This document shows positions 27,001-37,517 of a stretch of DNA of 64,000 bases, piece after piece (position 1 is the stretch's first letter; every line of letters starts with the position of its first letter). Both the position numbers and the translations under genes were made by a program. The stretch comes from Hofstenia miamia (Eukaryota > Xenacoelomorpha > Acoela > Hofsteniidae): positions 679,670-743,669 of the forward strand of contig CABFPE010000010.1 of the NCBI GenBank assembly GCA_900660155.1, given 5' to 3'. The notes under the pieces were generated by a model that saw only the letters and a program-made list of their open reading frames with translations, did not search any database and was not told where the DNA came from.

Positions 27001-30000
27001 AGTATGAAATTAGATATCTCTAAATTGCATTTTTCAACAAATACCGAATTTAGTAAGGCTTTTTGCATTGAGTTTAATGCGAGGCTTTTTGCATTGAAAT
27101 TATCGCAAAAATGCAATTCGATTATTTCTTTTCTAAAATTATAAAAGCGAATTAGGCGTAATAACTGAATGCTGGATTAAACTATATTAAATACACAACT
27201 AATTTAAGTTAGATCCTCAATGAATCGATTTCCACAAAATTTAATTGATGGAAATAGACGTTTAATGCAATCAATGTTTATATTTCCTACTCCAATTAAA
27301 TTTCCACTACGTTTTTGTGGGAAAATGACTCACGGATTGGCACGGTTATTCCAAACATGGAAACACGCCAATGTTTGGGAAAAGCTCACTATTTCCACAT
27401 GCGAATTATGACGTTGTCAAAAGTCAACGTTCAAATTAGTTCACAAACAGAAATCGTAATCGCCTCAAATTGCGTTCACTCAAATATTTCATTGACAATT
27501 TAGAATTAACAATAAGTTTACCAATTTCATAGCCAGAGACCAGTTGGGTACTATCATGATTCCTAGAAATATCATATCAATCTGATATTTAATAAATAAA
27601 CCTTGAATGTTTTGAAATTGTATTAAAGTGATTGATTCAAATTAAACGAACTTACTTGTTCAAAAATATGATAAATATGATATACATCAATGATATTTAT
27701 ATACCTATCTGTTTTCTAAGCACACACATTTACACATATATTAGCCTTATCCTTTTGAGATCACCAAACTTAAAACAATAAAATGTAACATAAAACTGAA
27801 ACGTTAGCAACAAAAGGAGGCCATGAAGTTCTGTAATAGTCGAAGTCAACACAAATATTTGACAATTCGAATTTGAGAATGTAAAATACAACAACTATTG
27901 AGCATCTAAACAAACAATGTTGATAAAATGATCAATAATCAAACAAATGCGTCCTCAAACGTCTACTTGCATTGTAATGAACATAATAAGACAAAAATGC
28001 AAACGGCTACGTATATTCAAACATGAAAATTCGGCGCATTGGTTTACATAAAAGCTATATATCCTAGTCTCAAGGCGCAGTACTATCATATGTTGAAAAT
28101 CAACTTCAAACAAATGAAATGTGAAATAATTTCAATATTTCGCATATTACCTAAAACTAGCAAAAATATCAAATGCCAATAAAGCCTAAAACCAATATAT
28201 ATATATATATATATATATNNNNNNNNNNNNNNNNNNNNNNNNNNNNNNNNNNNNNNNNNNNNNNNNNNNNNNNNNNNNNNNNNNNNNNNNNNNNNNNNNN
28301 NNNNNNNNNNNNNNNNNNNNNNNNNNNNNNNNNNNNNNNNNNNNNNNNNNNNNNNNNNNNNNNNNNNNNNNNNNNNNNNNNNNNNNNNNNNNNNNNNNNN
28401 NNNNNNNNNNNNNNNNNNNNNNNNNNNNNNNNNNNNNATATATATATATATATATATATAATTAAAATTTGTACAGAGAAACTCGAAACAAATTGTCTAT
28501 TTAGCTTATTCATATAAACAAATTCAAGTTTATTATGTCTTAACGAAGAGGAACTTTTGCTTGAATAAATTTACGTCATTCAGATTACATTGAAACGAGC
28601 ATTGTAAAGCATATCAAATTTAGCGAATGTATGAGTAATTACTAATAACCAAATATCTTAAATTCGATTTCCAAGAATCATTCCAGCTATAAACATTTAG
28701 GTAATTTCATTTTTCCACTGAAATCAATTCAATTGAAAGCGCTAAATTCCTGTTCGAAGAAACTATTAGTCATCAACTAAAAATTCTAAAGAATTAGCAT
28801 TTTATGTGCTCCAATCACAAATCTATAGATGTTTGTTCTTGAAGACCCACAAAAGACAATTAGATTCTAAAAAGCCATGAGGCCATTGATGTTTTGGAGT
28901 TTTAGTAATAATTAAAGTATATTTGGTACCAAACAATCTAACATCAGCATAACTGAAATATCAGAAGAAATTGATCGTGATCTAGCCTCTGATTCTCCAA
29001 AAAATTTAGGGATTGAATTATGTTCTTGAAAAATTAATATACAAATAATTAAATTTTTAAAGACAGCCTGGAAAACGCTTAATGTGGAATAAGCCAATTG
29101 AAGTAAATTTATTCAATGAAAATCCTTTCACAAATGATATCAAAAATTCAAAGGAATTGAATTTCAGAAAAAATTTACAAATCAAGTATATCCAGAAATT
29201 TGTACAACACTTGATAATCATCCAGAACAGGGTTTGGCTGAAATACTTAGAAAGTTTTGAAATCTCGAATGATCGCTTTAATTTGAAAAGTACATACACA
29301 TCAAATGACTTTCCAGTAAGCATCTAATGACCTTCAAAATGGTAGAGTGATGTTAATGTTAATTGAACTTCAAATGATATAAGCATTAGTAAAAGCGGTG
29401 AATGTGATCATAAATTCGAGAACTGATTAAAATCATTGCTTGAATTTAATTATGAATTGAACGTGGGTTTAAATTTTGAGAGAAAACACGTTCCTTAATT
29501 AAGGTGAACATTTATGAAGTTGAGATTGTAATGGTTCGTAGTTTGATGTTGAAACCTGAGTGCACACTTTGACAACATACTTTAAAGTTGTCTGTGAAAT
29601 CAAGCGTACCATTTCACAACAATATATTTCTGTAAATATTGCCTTTAGCTATTTCTACTGTTTTATAAAAACAAACCGACCGAAATTTTACATAAATTTT
29701 TTGATGTTCTACATTGAATCTTTGTAATAGGATTAGAGATTAAAGCTAATTAAATGACGCTAATAGGAGATTTGCGGTCTAGACGAATTCCAAAGATAAA
29801 AAGTATATGAAATTAAAGCGATTTTAGCTACAAAATGTGATGAAATTACAAATCAAGTACATCAATTAAACGTCAACAAAAGAAGCACATTTACAGTTGC
29901 ATGCACAACCAAAATAATAATATACAAACCATGCACAATTGCGTTGTTTACCTGAAAAGTGTCGCTTGCCCGTAGCACTCTCTTAAAATAAAATGCATTG

Positions 30001-31552
30001 ATATGTGTTAAAAAGTAAGAATTTACAAGTATTTGATAAATTACACAAAAATAACCCAGAACAACTTAAGCGCATTGTCATGCCTGAAATATTTCCCAAA
30101 CTATACGGACTTAGAGAAGTGAAATTTGAATAATTTTCTTGGTTTACAAATTTAAGGCTACGTATATACGAAAAAGAGTTCTCTATTAGTCAAAATTTAC
30201 TTGCATATTCTTCAGAATAATAAGTTTAAATACTGATTTGTACTTTATGGAGTAGGAAAAACTACTTAAAAAATCTGCGATGTCTTAAATTACATTAATA
30301 ATGATATTGTAATTATGAATTTTAAACTTGATATTAGTTGTTTATTATTAATTTCCGATAGAGCTACATACAAAAATTGGATGACAAAACTTGGCTTCTT
30401 CAGTTATTAGATCTAACTTGCACATTCATGAAAAAATGCGACTGACAAATGTGCACATGAAAATCCGCGACACGTGAAAACTAAATTTCAAAAAGTATGA
30501 ATATCTTTACAATAGGCAGCTAGCGACGACTACAAAAAATGTCACTGAGTTTACTCGACCTCCTGCTCTAATTATAACATGGTGGGAGTACATGATTCAT
30601 TACAATTGAACAGAAGATCTCATTAATGAAGTAGGTTTTTGCTGAATGAATTAAAAAGGAATGAAAAAATGCCCGAGGGAAATTTTTTTAGTTTTGCATA
30701 CAAAACATTTGAGTATAATTGTATATAAATAATCATTAATTACTAATATTATCATTCTCGAAAAAATGATCTTACATTCATTTCCAATTAAATATACTGA
30801 ATAATAAACAACAACTGATACGCAACGTCCACAAATGTTAGAAGGCATCAAAGAACAAAAAAATAAACAAAATATCTACTTTTAGATTTTTTTTCATTAA
30901 TTTTCCTCATTCTTCTGAAAATGCAAAAAATCAATACAGCTTTTAGCGCTAATCATTGTTAAATGAAATTTAATTCAACCCAGTTTGAGATAACTTAAAA
31001 ACCGCTATGAAAATTAACCAGTTTACAGAGAAAAAATATTGGAGAAAACTAATATGTGTACTGTATACTATCACTCAAGGCCTAAACAGAACATCTTGAA
31101 TCGCCTATGCCTGTTAGTGAATGTCGACAAAATTTACTAATATGACATACTATAAACCTGGCATCAAGAAAATTGACAAGTCTGCGATTGTCAGTGCTCA
31201 AAGCTAACTTTAACACTATCGATCAATAAAATACGTTTATGGGACTTATAAACTAAATCACACAGTTATTTGTTTAATGAAACCACCAACCGCAAAAATT
31301 GTCTGAACACGCCTCATTTTATTGGTTTCAGAAATATGAACAACAGGCATTGAGAAAAATCAATTGCTAAGTAATGAATTTGCAACAATGAATACAATTC
31401 TACCTGATAGGTAAAAGTGTGACTCAATCGAAAGTCGTTTGGCAAGAGGCTTGGGAACTCCCATTTACCACTACATGCAAATAGAAACACGTACACACTA
31501 AATTCAGAAAATTTGCAGTGATTGACTTACCTGTGCGCATGGAACCAGCCAT
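12989..31552 (-). CDS. Unconventional myosin, motor-IQ-(MyTH4-FERM)x2, class XXII-like; seven exons
   Basis: Actin-based ATPase motor with a cargo-binding tail. Coding exons (minus strand) are 31552-31531, 25018-24695, 24477-21146, 18505-18192, 17749-17596, 16011-15634 and 14866-12989. All have GT/AG borders and matching phases, giving 6,402 nt and 2,133 residues plus TAA. Visible: P-loop GESGAGKT (about 111-118), switch I NDNSSRFGK (163-171), switch II DIFGFE (393-398), the actin-binding WYIRCLKPN segment (599-607), two to three IQ-like repeats (about 715-770), an acidic/proline-rich linker, MyTH4 (about 1060-1265), FERM (to about 1507), a second MyTH4 (about 1655-1820) and a second FERM to the end. 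There is no SH3 and no PH domain and the N-terminal extension is short, which fits class XXII better than VII, X or XV. Family membership is certain; the class is inferred from domain order, not from a tree. Confidence 0.93.
15634..16011 (-). CDS. Myosin exon 6: FERM-1, F2/F3 lobes
   Basis: A 378-nt, phase 0-0 exon. It starts LDEFAVSEHQALTLAGLQAQ, the conserved F2 helix of FERM domains in MyTH4-FERM myosins. It continues into an F3 (PH-like) portion with WDHAKEVTLAVSRDGIQFL. Donor GTATGC. Confidence 0.93.
16395..16445. repeat. Imperfect hairpin in myosin intron 5
   Basis: Arms AATGCACCAGGCAA (16,395-16,408) and TTGCCTGATGCATT (16,432-16,445) pair over 14 bp with one mismatch around a 23-nt loop. 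Could be a small transposon relic or a chance hairpin. Confidence 0.5.
17596..17749 (-). CDS. Myosin exon 5: FERM-1, lysine-rich segment
   Basis: A 154-nt exon begins AGG GAA GAG across the junction and encodes a very basic run (KKKKKH..KKKF) followed by RVFKDLEFISDPVEYELIF, typical of the F1/F2 boundary in myosin FERM domains. The acceptor is TTTTAG and the donor GTAAGT. It ends in phase 0. Confidence 0.9.
18192..18505 (-). CDS. Myosin exon 4: end of MyTH4-1 and start of FERM-1
   Basis: Residues 1227-1330. The CPPSMTEIKAIV segment is the MyTH4 C-terminal signature (PPS..E..A). It is followed by the ubiquitin-like FERM F1 lobe. The exon starts in phase 0 after GTTTAG and ends in phase 2. Its first 35 nt and the upstream intron are duplicated near 19,240-19,830 (see findings). 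Confidence 0.93.
18471..19060. repeat. Duplicated myosin intron 3/exon 4 border, copy A (functional)
   Basis: Contains the first 35 nt of myosin exon 4, its splice acceptor and about 550 bp of intron. It is matched in direct orientation by 19,240-19,830, very closely over the first 430 bp and more loosely after that. Copy A also has a perfect 10-bp-arm palindrome (CATGCAACAG/CTGTTGCATG, 18,869-18,890) that is broken in copy B. Confidence 0.9.
19184..19273 (-). other. Potential alternative terminal exon of the myosin (decoy acceptor)
   Basis: Splicing exon 3 (phase 0) to the duplicated acceptor would add TYARSCMDLLLT, then 17 new residues (AKTNLKTKVNNINFIKF) and a TAG stop at 19,184-19,186. 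The product would end inside the first MyTH4 domain and lack both FERM domains. Whether it is ever used cannot be told from sequence. Confidence 0.4.
19240..19830. repeat. Duplicated myosin intron 3/exon 4 border, copy B
   Basis: Second copy of 18,471-19,060, offset by 769 bp and lying upstream in the transcript. It keeps the TTTAG acceptor and the first 35 nt of exon 4, then leaves the homology. Confidence 0.9.
20162..20710. mobile_element. PiggyBac-like terminus with CpG palindromes
   Basis: TTAA at 20,162 is followed by CACTAAAACAGCCAATGCGG, like piggyBac-family ends. It is followed by related palindromic motifs TGCGGCAAATATGCCCGCA (about 20,180) and TGCGGTCAAAATGACCGCA (about 20,359) and a half motif ATGCGGTCAAAG near 20,692. 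No transposase and no matching right end was recognised. It lies in myosin intron 3. Confidence 0.4.
21049..21075. repeat. (AT)n microsatellite
   Basis: Pure AT dinucleotide run just downstream of the donor of myosin exon 3, in intron 3. Confidence 0.9.
21146..24477 (-). CDS. Myosin exon 3: motor core, IQ motifs, linker, first MyTH4
   Basis: A single 3,332-nt exon carries most of the motor, all IQ-like motifs, an acidic linker and most of the first MyTH4 domain. The linker has a PALPPKPQHKPK proline/basic patch and many Asp/Glu residues. Loop 2 (about residues 560-584) is lysine-rich, as in actin-binding loops. The exon ends in phase 0 after EPLFQ with donor GTAATT. Such a long uninterrupted exon next to short ones suggests past intron loss in this part of the gene. 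Confidence 0.96.
24695..25018 (-). CDS. Myosin exon 2: N-terminal motor up to the P-loop
   Basis: This exon encodes residues 8-116 of the myosin. It includes the IYTYIGSILVSVNPY segment that is strongly conserved in all myosins and ends in the middle of the P-loop glycine codon (GESGAG). The acceptor is ATTTAG and the donor GTATAA. The next exon supplies GKTETT after an intron of 217 nt. Confidence 0.95.
25019..31530 (-). other. Myosin intron 1 (6.5 kb), no gene seen
   Basis: Intron between the start-codon exon and exon 2. It is AT-rich and contains the 219-base assembly gap at 28,219-28,437. On both strands only short chance frames are seen. No convincing exon or transposase fragment was recognised; regulatory elements for the myosin promoter could lie here but none is identifiable by eye. 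Confidence 0.6.
28219..28437. other. Assembly gap (219 N) inside an (AT)n microsatellite
   Basis: The run of N is flanked on both sides by alternating AT (about 28,197-28,218 and 28,438-28,460). The gap is therefore most likely an unresolved AT dinucleotide tract within myosin intron 1; its true length is unknown. Confidence 0.95.
31531..31552 (-). CDS. Myosin exon 1 (start codon exon)
   Basis: A 22-nt coding exon reads MAGSMRT and ends with one base of the next codon before a consensus donor (GTAAGT). The leftover G joins CA of the exon at 25018 to make alanine, and the resulting N-terminus runs straight into DPSDLQLGVDDLT, the usual start of a short-N-terminus myosin motor. The ATG lies in GCGAAAATGG, and the leader upstream of it is locally less AT-rich. 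A second in-frame ATG follows four codons later. A missed extra exon in the 6.5-kb intron is possible, but the phase match does not need one. Confidence 0.8.
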
Positions 31553-32050
31553 TTTCGCGTTTAGCTGGTAGAGGCAGCGTGAGTCAACAGCGCCTATCAA
31601 CGACGTTTGGTGTCAACAAACTAAAACACACACATTATCTGAAAGAGCGCTCTATTAAATATTATTAAACAAATCTTTGCATTATTAAGTATTGCTAAGT
31701 TTAGCTATTTTAAGCATAGCCTCCTTTCTAGATGTTACACATTTATGAAAAATTCATCATCCTTTTAAGTCAATTTCAGGTATGCAATAATTATAGAAAA
31801 CTTTTTGGAATGACTTCAACCAGTGTTGCTGAAGATAAGATCAACAACACGACTTGGCATGTGGCTAAGATTTTTTATGAACTGTTGAAGGTGAATTTAC
31901 ACTTATAATACATGTGTACAATGCACGTGCTTGCACTAACTAATTTAAGGTTGACTTTGAAAATATGTAGTCAATTATATGTACTTAGAGACAATCACAC
32001 CAACTCAAACCAAATTTCTATTTACAAAATCAAAACGACTAATCAAACAT
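31553..32050. other. 5' flank of the myosin gene (promoter region)
   Basis: The first 100 nt upstream of the ATG (minus sense) are locally richer in G+C, with a leader reading GCTGCCTCTACCAGCTAAACGCG. No TATA box or clear initiator can be assigned. Promoter position is inference from the start codon only. Confidence 0.35.
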
Positions 32051-32059
32051 AGTCACAAT

Positions 32060-32640
32060 TACAATTGATGACAGCGTGTAAATGAGTCGTGAGCCTACTA
32101 AATTGCTGCACACACTTCTCTTTTGAAAACATTGGAATTGTGACCAAAAAGAAATTTTTTGAGATTCTCGTAATTGTTAAAATTCACCCTGTTTCTCTGA
32201 GCTTCAAGCTCGGAAAAATCCAGGAGTATGGTGCTTGTTAAAGAGTAATTTTCTTCTTGGCCATAAATTAAATAGTGGAACAAGAGACATGAGGACGAGC
32301 GTTGTCTTGAAGTGATTGGTCGCGGTGACTAAATTTTTCAAGCAAATGCTGAATACACACGAAATATACACAACTATTAATTGCTCCACCCTTTTGTAGT
32401 TTCACCTTTTCAATATGGACCTGGGAACATGCTTCTATCGGGCTGCCTTCGCAGATGTATCTTGAAAGCTTGTTCGGCTTCCATGCTTTAAGACTTTAAA
32501 AACGCAGAACACTAGCTCGAGATGGTGCCATGACTTTCCATGCATTCTGAAGAAGCAAATGCATTTGAGAGGCGGCCTAACCATTCCTACACATAGTCTC
32601 AATGAATAATCGGTATGACTCACGTGTAGCATTCATTTCC
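32060..32640 (-). mobile_element. Mariner transposase relic
   Basis: The minus strand reads QDNARPHVSCS at about 32,283-32,320, the second catalytic Asp motif of mariner transposases. Frames before and after give a GAINSCVYF-like strand and FNNYENLKKFL near the C-terminus. Several frame changes show it is old and inactive. Terminal repeats were not found. Confidence 0.65.
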
Positions 32641-35100
32641 TTTCAGTAGAAAAATGACAACAGACGTAATCGATGACAAGGGTGAGCAAACTTCACTATA
32701 ATAAATTTCAACTACGCAATAACGAAGCATACATACATACATGCCCGCATACCAGCCGAAACGTGCTAATGCACATTCTATTAATTTTTATGGCCTTTAC
32801 CTCAAAACCTATTGGCCATGTTAAGTAATTGTTAATCAAGAATTGTAAAAAATCATTATGAACCCAAACTTTAACAATTTCAAATTGTAGAGTCTGTCCA
32901 CACAAGGCTAATATTTACGGATTTAAATAATCCAAAGCTTTTTATCACTTATCAAGCTGCTCTAAATCACCTGTAAAAATCCATTAGAATTTTTTTGGAT
33001 AGGTCACGGTATTTGGTGTTCAATAAAATAGAATTTCCATTCCAAGAATTTTCAATTTGCAAATGTTAAAAATATTTTGCAATAAATGCTACTGATTTGC
33101 AGTACACTATAACCTAACAGCTAGGATTGGGCAGGTTATAATCGAAACCAGGCATACCCATAATTTAGAGATGGTGTGCCTTTCAAAGCATAATATAAAT
33201 AGTATGAACATGCATTATAGCAATGATTTCCTTACCCGAGCAAATTGAAGGAGAGAAAGAATTTATCATGATTAAAAATTGAAATCACTTACTTGGAAGA
33301 AATTTTTCCATTAATGTTGATTTTAACAATTAGTAGATAAAAATGAAGGTTATATATTTAAAAAATAATGAAAAATTGTAGTAATTTATATAATTTATTT
33401 GGTGAAATCGTTTCAAAATGAATGGCAAAATTCAGTAATTCGGAATATATGTGTAGAAGCGACAAACCAAAATTTAACAAATGTCAGCAAGACATGGGAA
33501 GCCAGTTGATCTACTTTAAAGCATCGAAACCGCTAATAAAATTCTGGATATATTGAAAACCTGGAAATTTGCGTGATGTGGATCCCGTCGTTTCTATCCT
33601 GATTTATTTTAAAAAAATGTATAAATTCATCTGAAACTTAAAAGTACATCTAAATCATAGCATTATCAGTTTATTTACAAACTTCTCATCGGCTATTCCA
33701 ATCTTAGTATATTTTCATAATTTATTTATTTGTATTATTGTATCTTTAAAAAAACACTCGATATTAAAATTGTGGGCTAAGAAAAACATAAAAAATATTT
33801 TTCAAAGCTTGTCAATAATCAATATCGTAACCCCCTAAGTCACTGGAGATTGACTGACGTTTGAGGTTAACTTAAACCCATGCAAACTTGCAATCTGCTA
33901 CAAAACAAAATTTAATTACATATTTTAAACTTGATTCGTTCTGTTGGACTTTGTATCTCTTATCAACATTGCTAATAAATATAATGAACGTAGTCAAAAA
34001 CTTCAACAATAAATTGCAAATGAGATTCTTAGAAATTCATTAACCTGCAGCTTGTTGCGCTGAGGTAGACCGATTTTTTTTGAAGTGCTGGGTGGAAGTT
34101 GAGTTAACCTCACCTCATATTAATTCATAATTAGAAGTACAACAAAAATCAGAGTAACTGTGATTAGTAATTTTTTCAACCAAATTAATGCTTTCTTTAG
34201 TTTCCTTAAGAGTTTAAAAAATATTTTTCAAAATTCTCCAAGTTGCGGGCTGATGGCGTTTCATCACGACTATGGAACTTGAAACAAATACTACTATGTG
34301 TGCGTGTTTTGTCCACCCTTGCTACCATATATAATTATTTAATAGAATGCAAACAAAACCGTTTCCACTTGAGAATATGGTATTTTACGTAATATAGTGA
34401 TGATGAAAGATGATATTTATTTAAGAGAAAACTAATCAAAGTCGCCAGGCGGTTTAATCAGTCAAGTTTAAACATTAATATTTACAAGAACTGTCAGTCA
34501 ATAAATCTAAATATAAGTTCAAACACTTTTCTAAAATCCTTCAATAATTATTCAATTTCATAATTAAGGTCCATTAATGAATGACATTTTATTAATTCAT
34601 TCTGAATTTTTATAGGAGTGTTATTTTTACCATTTTACCCAACTACAAAAATCATACTACACAAGGCATCCTTCTATAAACTTTGAGTATATGTAGTGTT
34701 TGACTTATGTCAAGTATTAGTTTACATTTTATTATTGTCAGAATTTTCCTGAACTTAAAATTTATTACATATGAATTCAAAATGTAGATTTATCTTGACT
34801 TTTGTGCAAAGTATATTAGCAATATTGTAAAAACAATTTTTGAAATCAATATGATGGGAATCAAAAGGTTAAAAGACAAATTCTATCTTAAAAATACTAG
34901 TCTAGTAAATAAGAACCGAGTTGTTTATAATTCCCTAACACGTTTCTCCCAGTTTTAATTGAAATTTACCTGAATAAGGAAGGAATAAGAAAATGAAAAC
35001 AATTGCAAGTAGCACCTGGACGCATAAAATAATAATATTGTCTGCAAATTTGGGAGTAAGGAAACTTGAAGACACATTGAATAATAGATGCAAGTTTACA
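32641..35100. other. Intergenic AT-rich DNA, nothing recognised
   Basis: Between the mariner relic and the 35-kb duplication only short chance frames were seen on either strand, with no transposon end that could be paired. Confidence 0.5.
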
Positions 35101-35101
35101 C

Positions 35102-35530
35102 TAGGCTCTTAAAAGATTCCTTTATACACTAAAAGCTGCAACAACACAATAAAACTACAAACAACGAGATTATTAAAAATACTATCTTAGCAAAATATAT
35201 CGATTTGGTATTAACGACAAAATAAACATTCATGACACAAAGTACTAGGTAGCCTGAAATTGGCAGCAGTGTTGTTAAAGGCAAACTTATTCAACGTTAC
35301 ACTAAATCCATGTCAACTGTATTTTAAGGATCTGCAGATAAAACTGAAAAACGTATACTCAAAGTGAGCTTCTCACATTAGACAATAAGTGATAGCAATC
35401 CATCATCGAATGCTAAAAAATGCATAAAAAGCTATTGAATTAAAAAATGAAACTTTATTTAAATGATTTCTTTAACAAAGCGGCGTTTATAATTTCAAGA
35501 TCTTGAAAATCTTTTATTGAAATTGATTAA
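35102..35530. repeat. 430-bp segmental duplication, copy 1
   Basis: Runs from TAGGCTCTTAAAAGATTCC through GCTGCAACAACACAATAAAAC to CTTGAAAATCTTTTATTGAA. It is matched by 36,578-37,045 in direct orientation with about 90 % identity by eye. No coding sequence. Confidence 0.88.
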
Positions 35531-36309
35531 TTTTTTTATAGAGAACTTTTCCAGTGATCCAATGTGCTAAAATTCGATTGCTGACTGTCTGAAACGAATT
35601 CACGTGTGCATGTTGTCATAATGTAACTGAAATGTAGAAAAATAACGCGGGAACAGCAGTAATGTTAAAGTAAATGATAAAATTGCGTTTTGTTATTCTG
35701 TATTGTGCGGAATAACAATGTCTGTGATGTAATCGAATATATATATGATATGAAATCAAAACAGCTATGTAATTTTAATTATTATAAATAACGTTTCATT
35801 GATTAGGTTTGTGAAGGCATTTAAAACTTCATGTTTCTGAAATTTAAGTCATTTCTGAAATCAAAAGTACACTGGCTAGAGAATAGAGATATATAATGAG
35901 CAACAAAAATGTTACACTCGCTATTGTAAACAATATTTTAATAAAAATATTTTTTCTGAATAAAATGAACATATTTTACATACTTTGAGCAAGTTTAAAG
36001 GCGATAATATTTTGTAAATGATTGAAAATTTTTGTAACCTCGATCAATTCAATTTAACAAAATTTTTGTTATTATTTTTATATTTAATAAACTAAATTTA
36101 TATTTTTTATTGTATCCATAATTGGTTAGAAGCATTATTTGATCAAATATTTTTTATCTTAAAAAACAAATTTTGTTGAGCTAATAATAAAATTTTTTAT
36201 CAATGCGAGGAAATTTCAGTAACACTTACAAAGAATGAATTTTAGTAACATACTATCTTCTAACTAAAATTTATTGGTAATCCCTTATAAATTCACGGAA
36301 TTACTAAGT

Positions 36310-36577
36310 CACCAAAATTTTTAGGTGAAACACCTTAAATTTTAGGAATATATCCATCACCTAAATGTTTAGGTGAAAAAAAACATGTATATAGATCATC
36401 TAAATGTTCACAAAATCTTTCTAAAAACACAATATTCTCATAATTTAAGTGATTGGAGTTGAAATCTATTTAAGGAGGAAACCTAACGGAATTTACCTAA
36501 AAGTTAAGGTAAAACACCTTAATTTCTAGGTGAAGATTTGTTACCTAAATTGTAACACCTAGAAATTTTTTAGAGTG
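36310..36577. repeat. Cluster of CACCTAAA/TTTAGGTG palindromes (possible MITE end)
   Basis: Palindromic motifs occur at 36,310-36,327, 36,357-36,376 (TCACCTAAATGTTTAGGTGA, perfect 9-bp arms) and 36,515-36,532, plus half sites. The stretch ends with CACCTAGAAATTTTTTAGAG at the border of the duplicated segment, as if it were the inverted end of a transposon inserted at TA. A matching left end was not found. Confidence 0.5.
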
Positions 36578-37045
36578 TAGGCTTTTAAAAGATTCCTTTA
36601 TACACTAAAAGCTGCAACAGCACAATAAAACTACAAACAACGAGTTTATTAAAAATACTATCATAGCAAAATAAATCGATTTGGTATTAACGACAAAATA
36701 GAAATTCATGACACAAAGTTCTAGGTAGACTGAAATTGGCAGCACAGTGATGTTAAAGGCAAACTTATTCAACGTTACACTAAATCCACTGTATTTTAAG
36801 GATCTGTGTATAAAACTATGAAAAACGTATACTCAAAGTGAGCTTCTCACATTAGACAATAAATGATAGCAATCCATCATCGAATGCTAAAAAATGCATA
36901 AGAAGCTATCGAATTAAAAAAATGAAACTTGTTTTTCAAAGTTTTGAACGTAATTTGTCAAAAACCCATTTTAAATGATTTCCTTAACAAGGTAGCGTTT
37001 TTAATTTCCAGATTTTGAAAATCTATTTTACTGAAGTTGATTTAT
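36578..37045. repeat. 430-bp segmental duplication, copy 2, abutting the OCIA-domain gene
   Basis: Direct copy of 35,102-35,530 with an extra stretch of about 40 nt near 36,930-36,970. It ends at the poly(A) signal of the OCIA-domain gene, so this copy's right edge is part of that gene's 3' end. Confidence 0.88.
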
Positions 37046-37046
37046 T
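37041..37046 (-). terminator. Poly(A) signal of the OCIA-domain gene
   Basis: AATAAA on the minus strand, about 35 nt after the stop codon at 37,081. It sits at the edge of the 430-bp duplicated segment; the other copy near 35,530 has lost the motif. Confidence 0.6.
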
Positions 37047-37080
37047 TAGTTATGGATTGGAACTAAATGCACCAATGACA

Positions 37081-37517
37081 TTACCCTTCAATGATATCAC
37101 CGTATTTATTTCGCTTGACAGTGGGTACAACCACTGGCTGTTCATGTGATGTTTCAGATTCCCAATGAGATGGAAATGGATTGTTGTCTTCAGGTTGGGG
37201 AAGCCGGCCATATAAATAAAATCTTGCAAAGTCAGTGTCAGTCTTTTGAAAATTCCGTCTAAGGCATTTAGGCACATAATACATGTAACCAAAAAAGTAA
37301 CAAAATGCCACAGCAGCTAATGAATGAGGTAGCAGGCCAACCCGCGAATGCGGCTGCAGGCGAGGAATGATATTACGTTTTCCCAGGAAATTAACAAAAA
37401 GCACACTGGCGATAGAGAGGGGAACCGTGGAGTAGAAAAACGATTCCCGCCGACATTTTTGTAAAACCATTCGATCCCCAGGCGTAGGTAACGGTAGGTC
37501 AGCACGAGTAGGCATGT
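37081..37517 (-). CDS. OCIA-domain protein (OCIAD/asrij-like)
   Basis: One coding exon of 144 codons plus TAA, starting at the ATG at 37,515. Residues about 15-95 (DRMVLQKCRRESFFYSTVPL..., then FGYMYYVPKC) match the OCIA domain: a charged Cys-containing start, ESFxY, PLS-A-S, then two hydrophobic helices (about 33-45 and 64-83) and a closing KC. Family members sit in endosomal or mitochondrial membranes and act as scaffolds in signalling or respiratory-complex assembly. The C-terminal 50 residues are polar and end DIIEG. A TTTTTAG acceptor lies two bases before the ATG, so an upstream leader exon is expected; a CAG/GTAATT donor ending at about 37,794 is a candidate. A coding upstream exon cannot be excluded. 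Confidence 0.8.

Noticed and set aside
27220-27503. Two overlapping 60-codon plus-strand frames in myosin intron 1
   Set aside because: No recognisable similarity and low-complexity flanks; chance frames are expected at this length.
28169-28517. Open frames crossing the N run
   Set aside because: They are translations of AT repeats and unknown bases.
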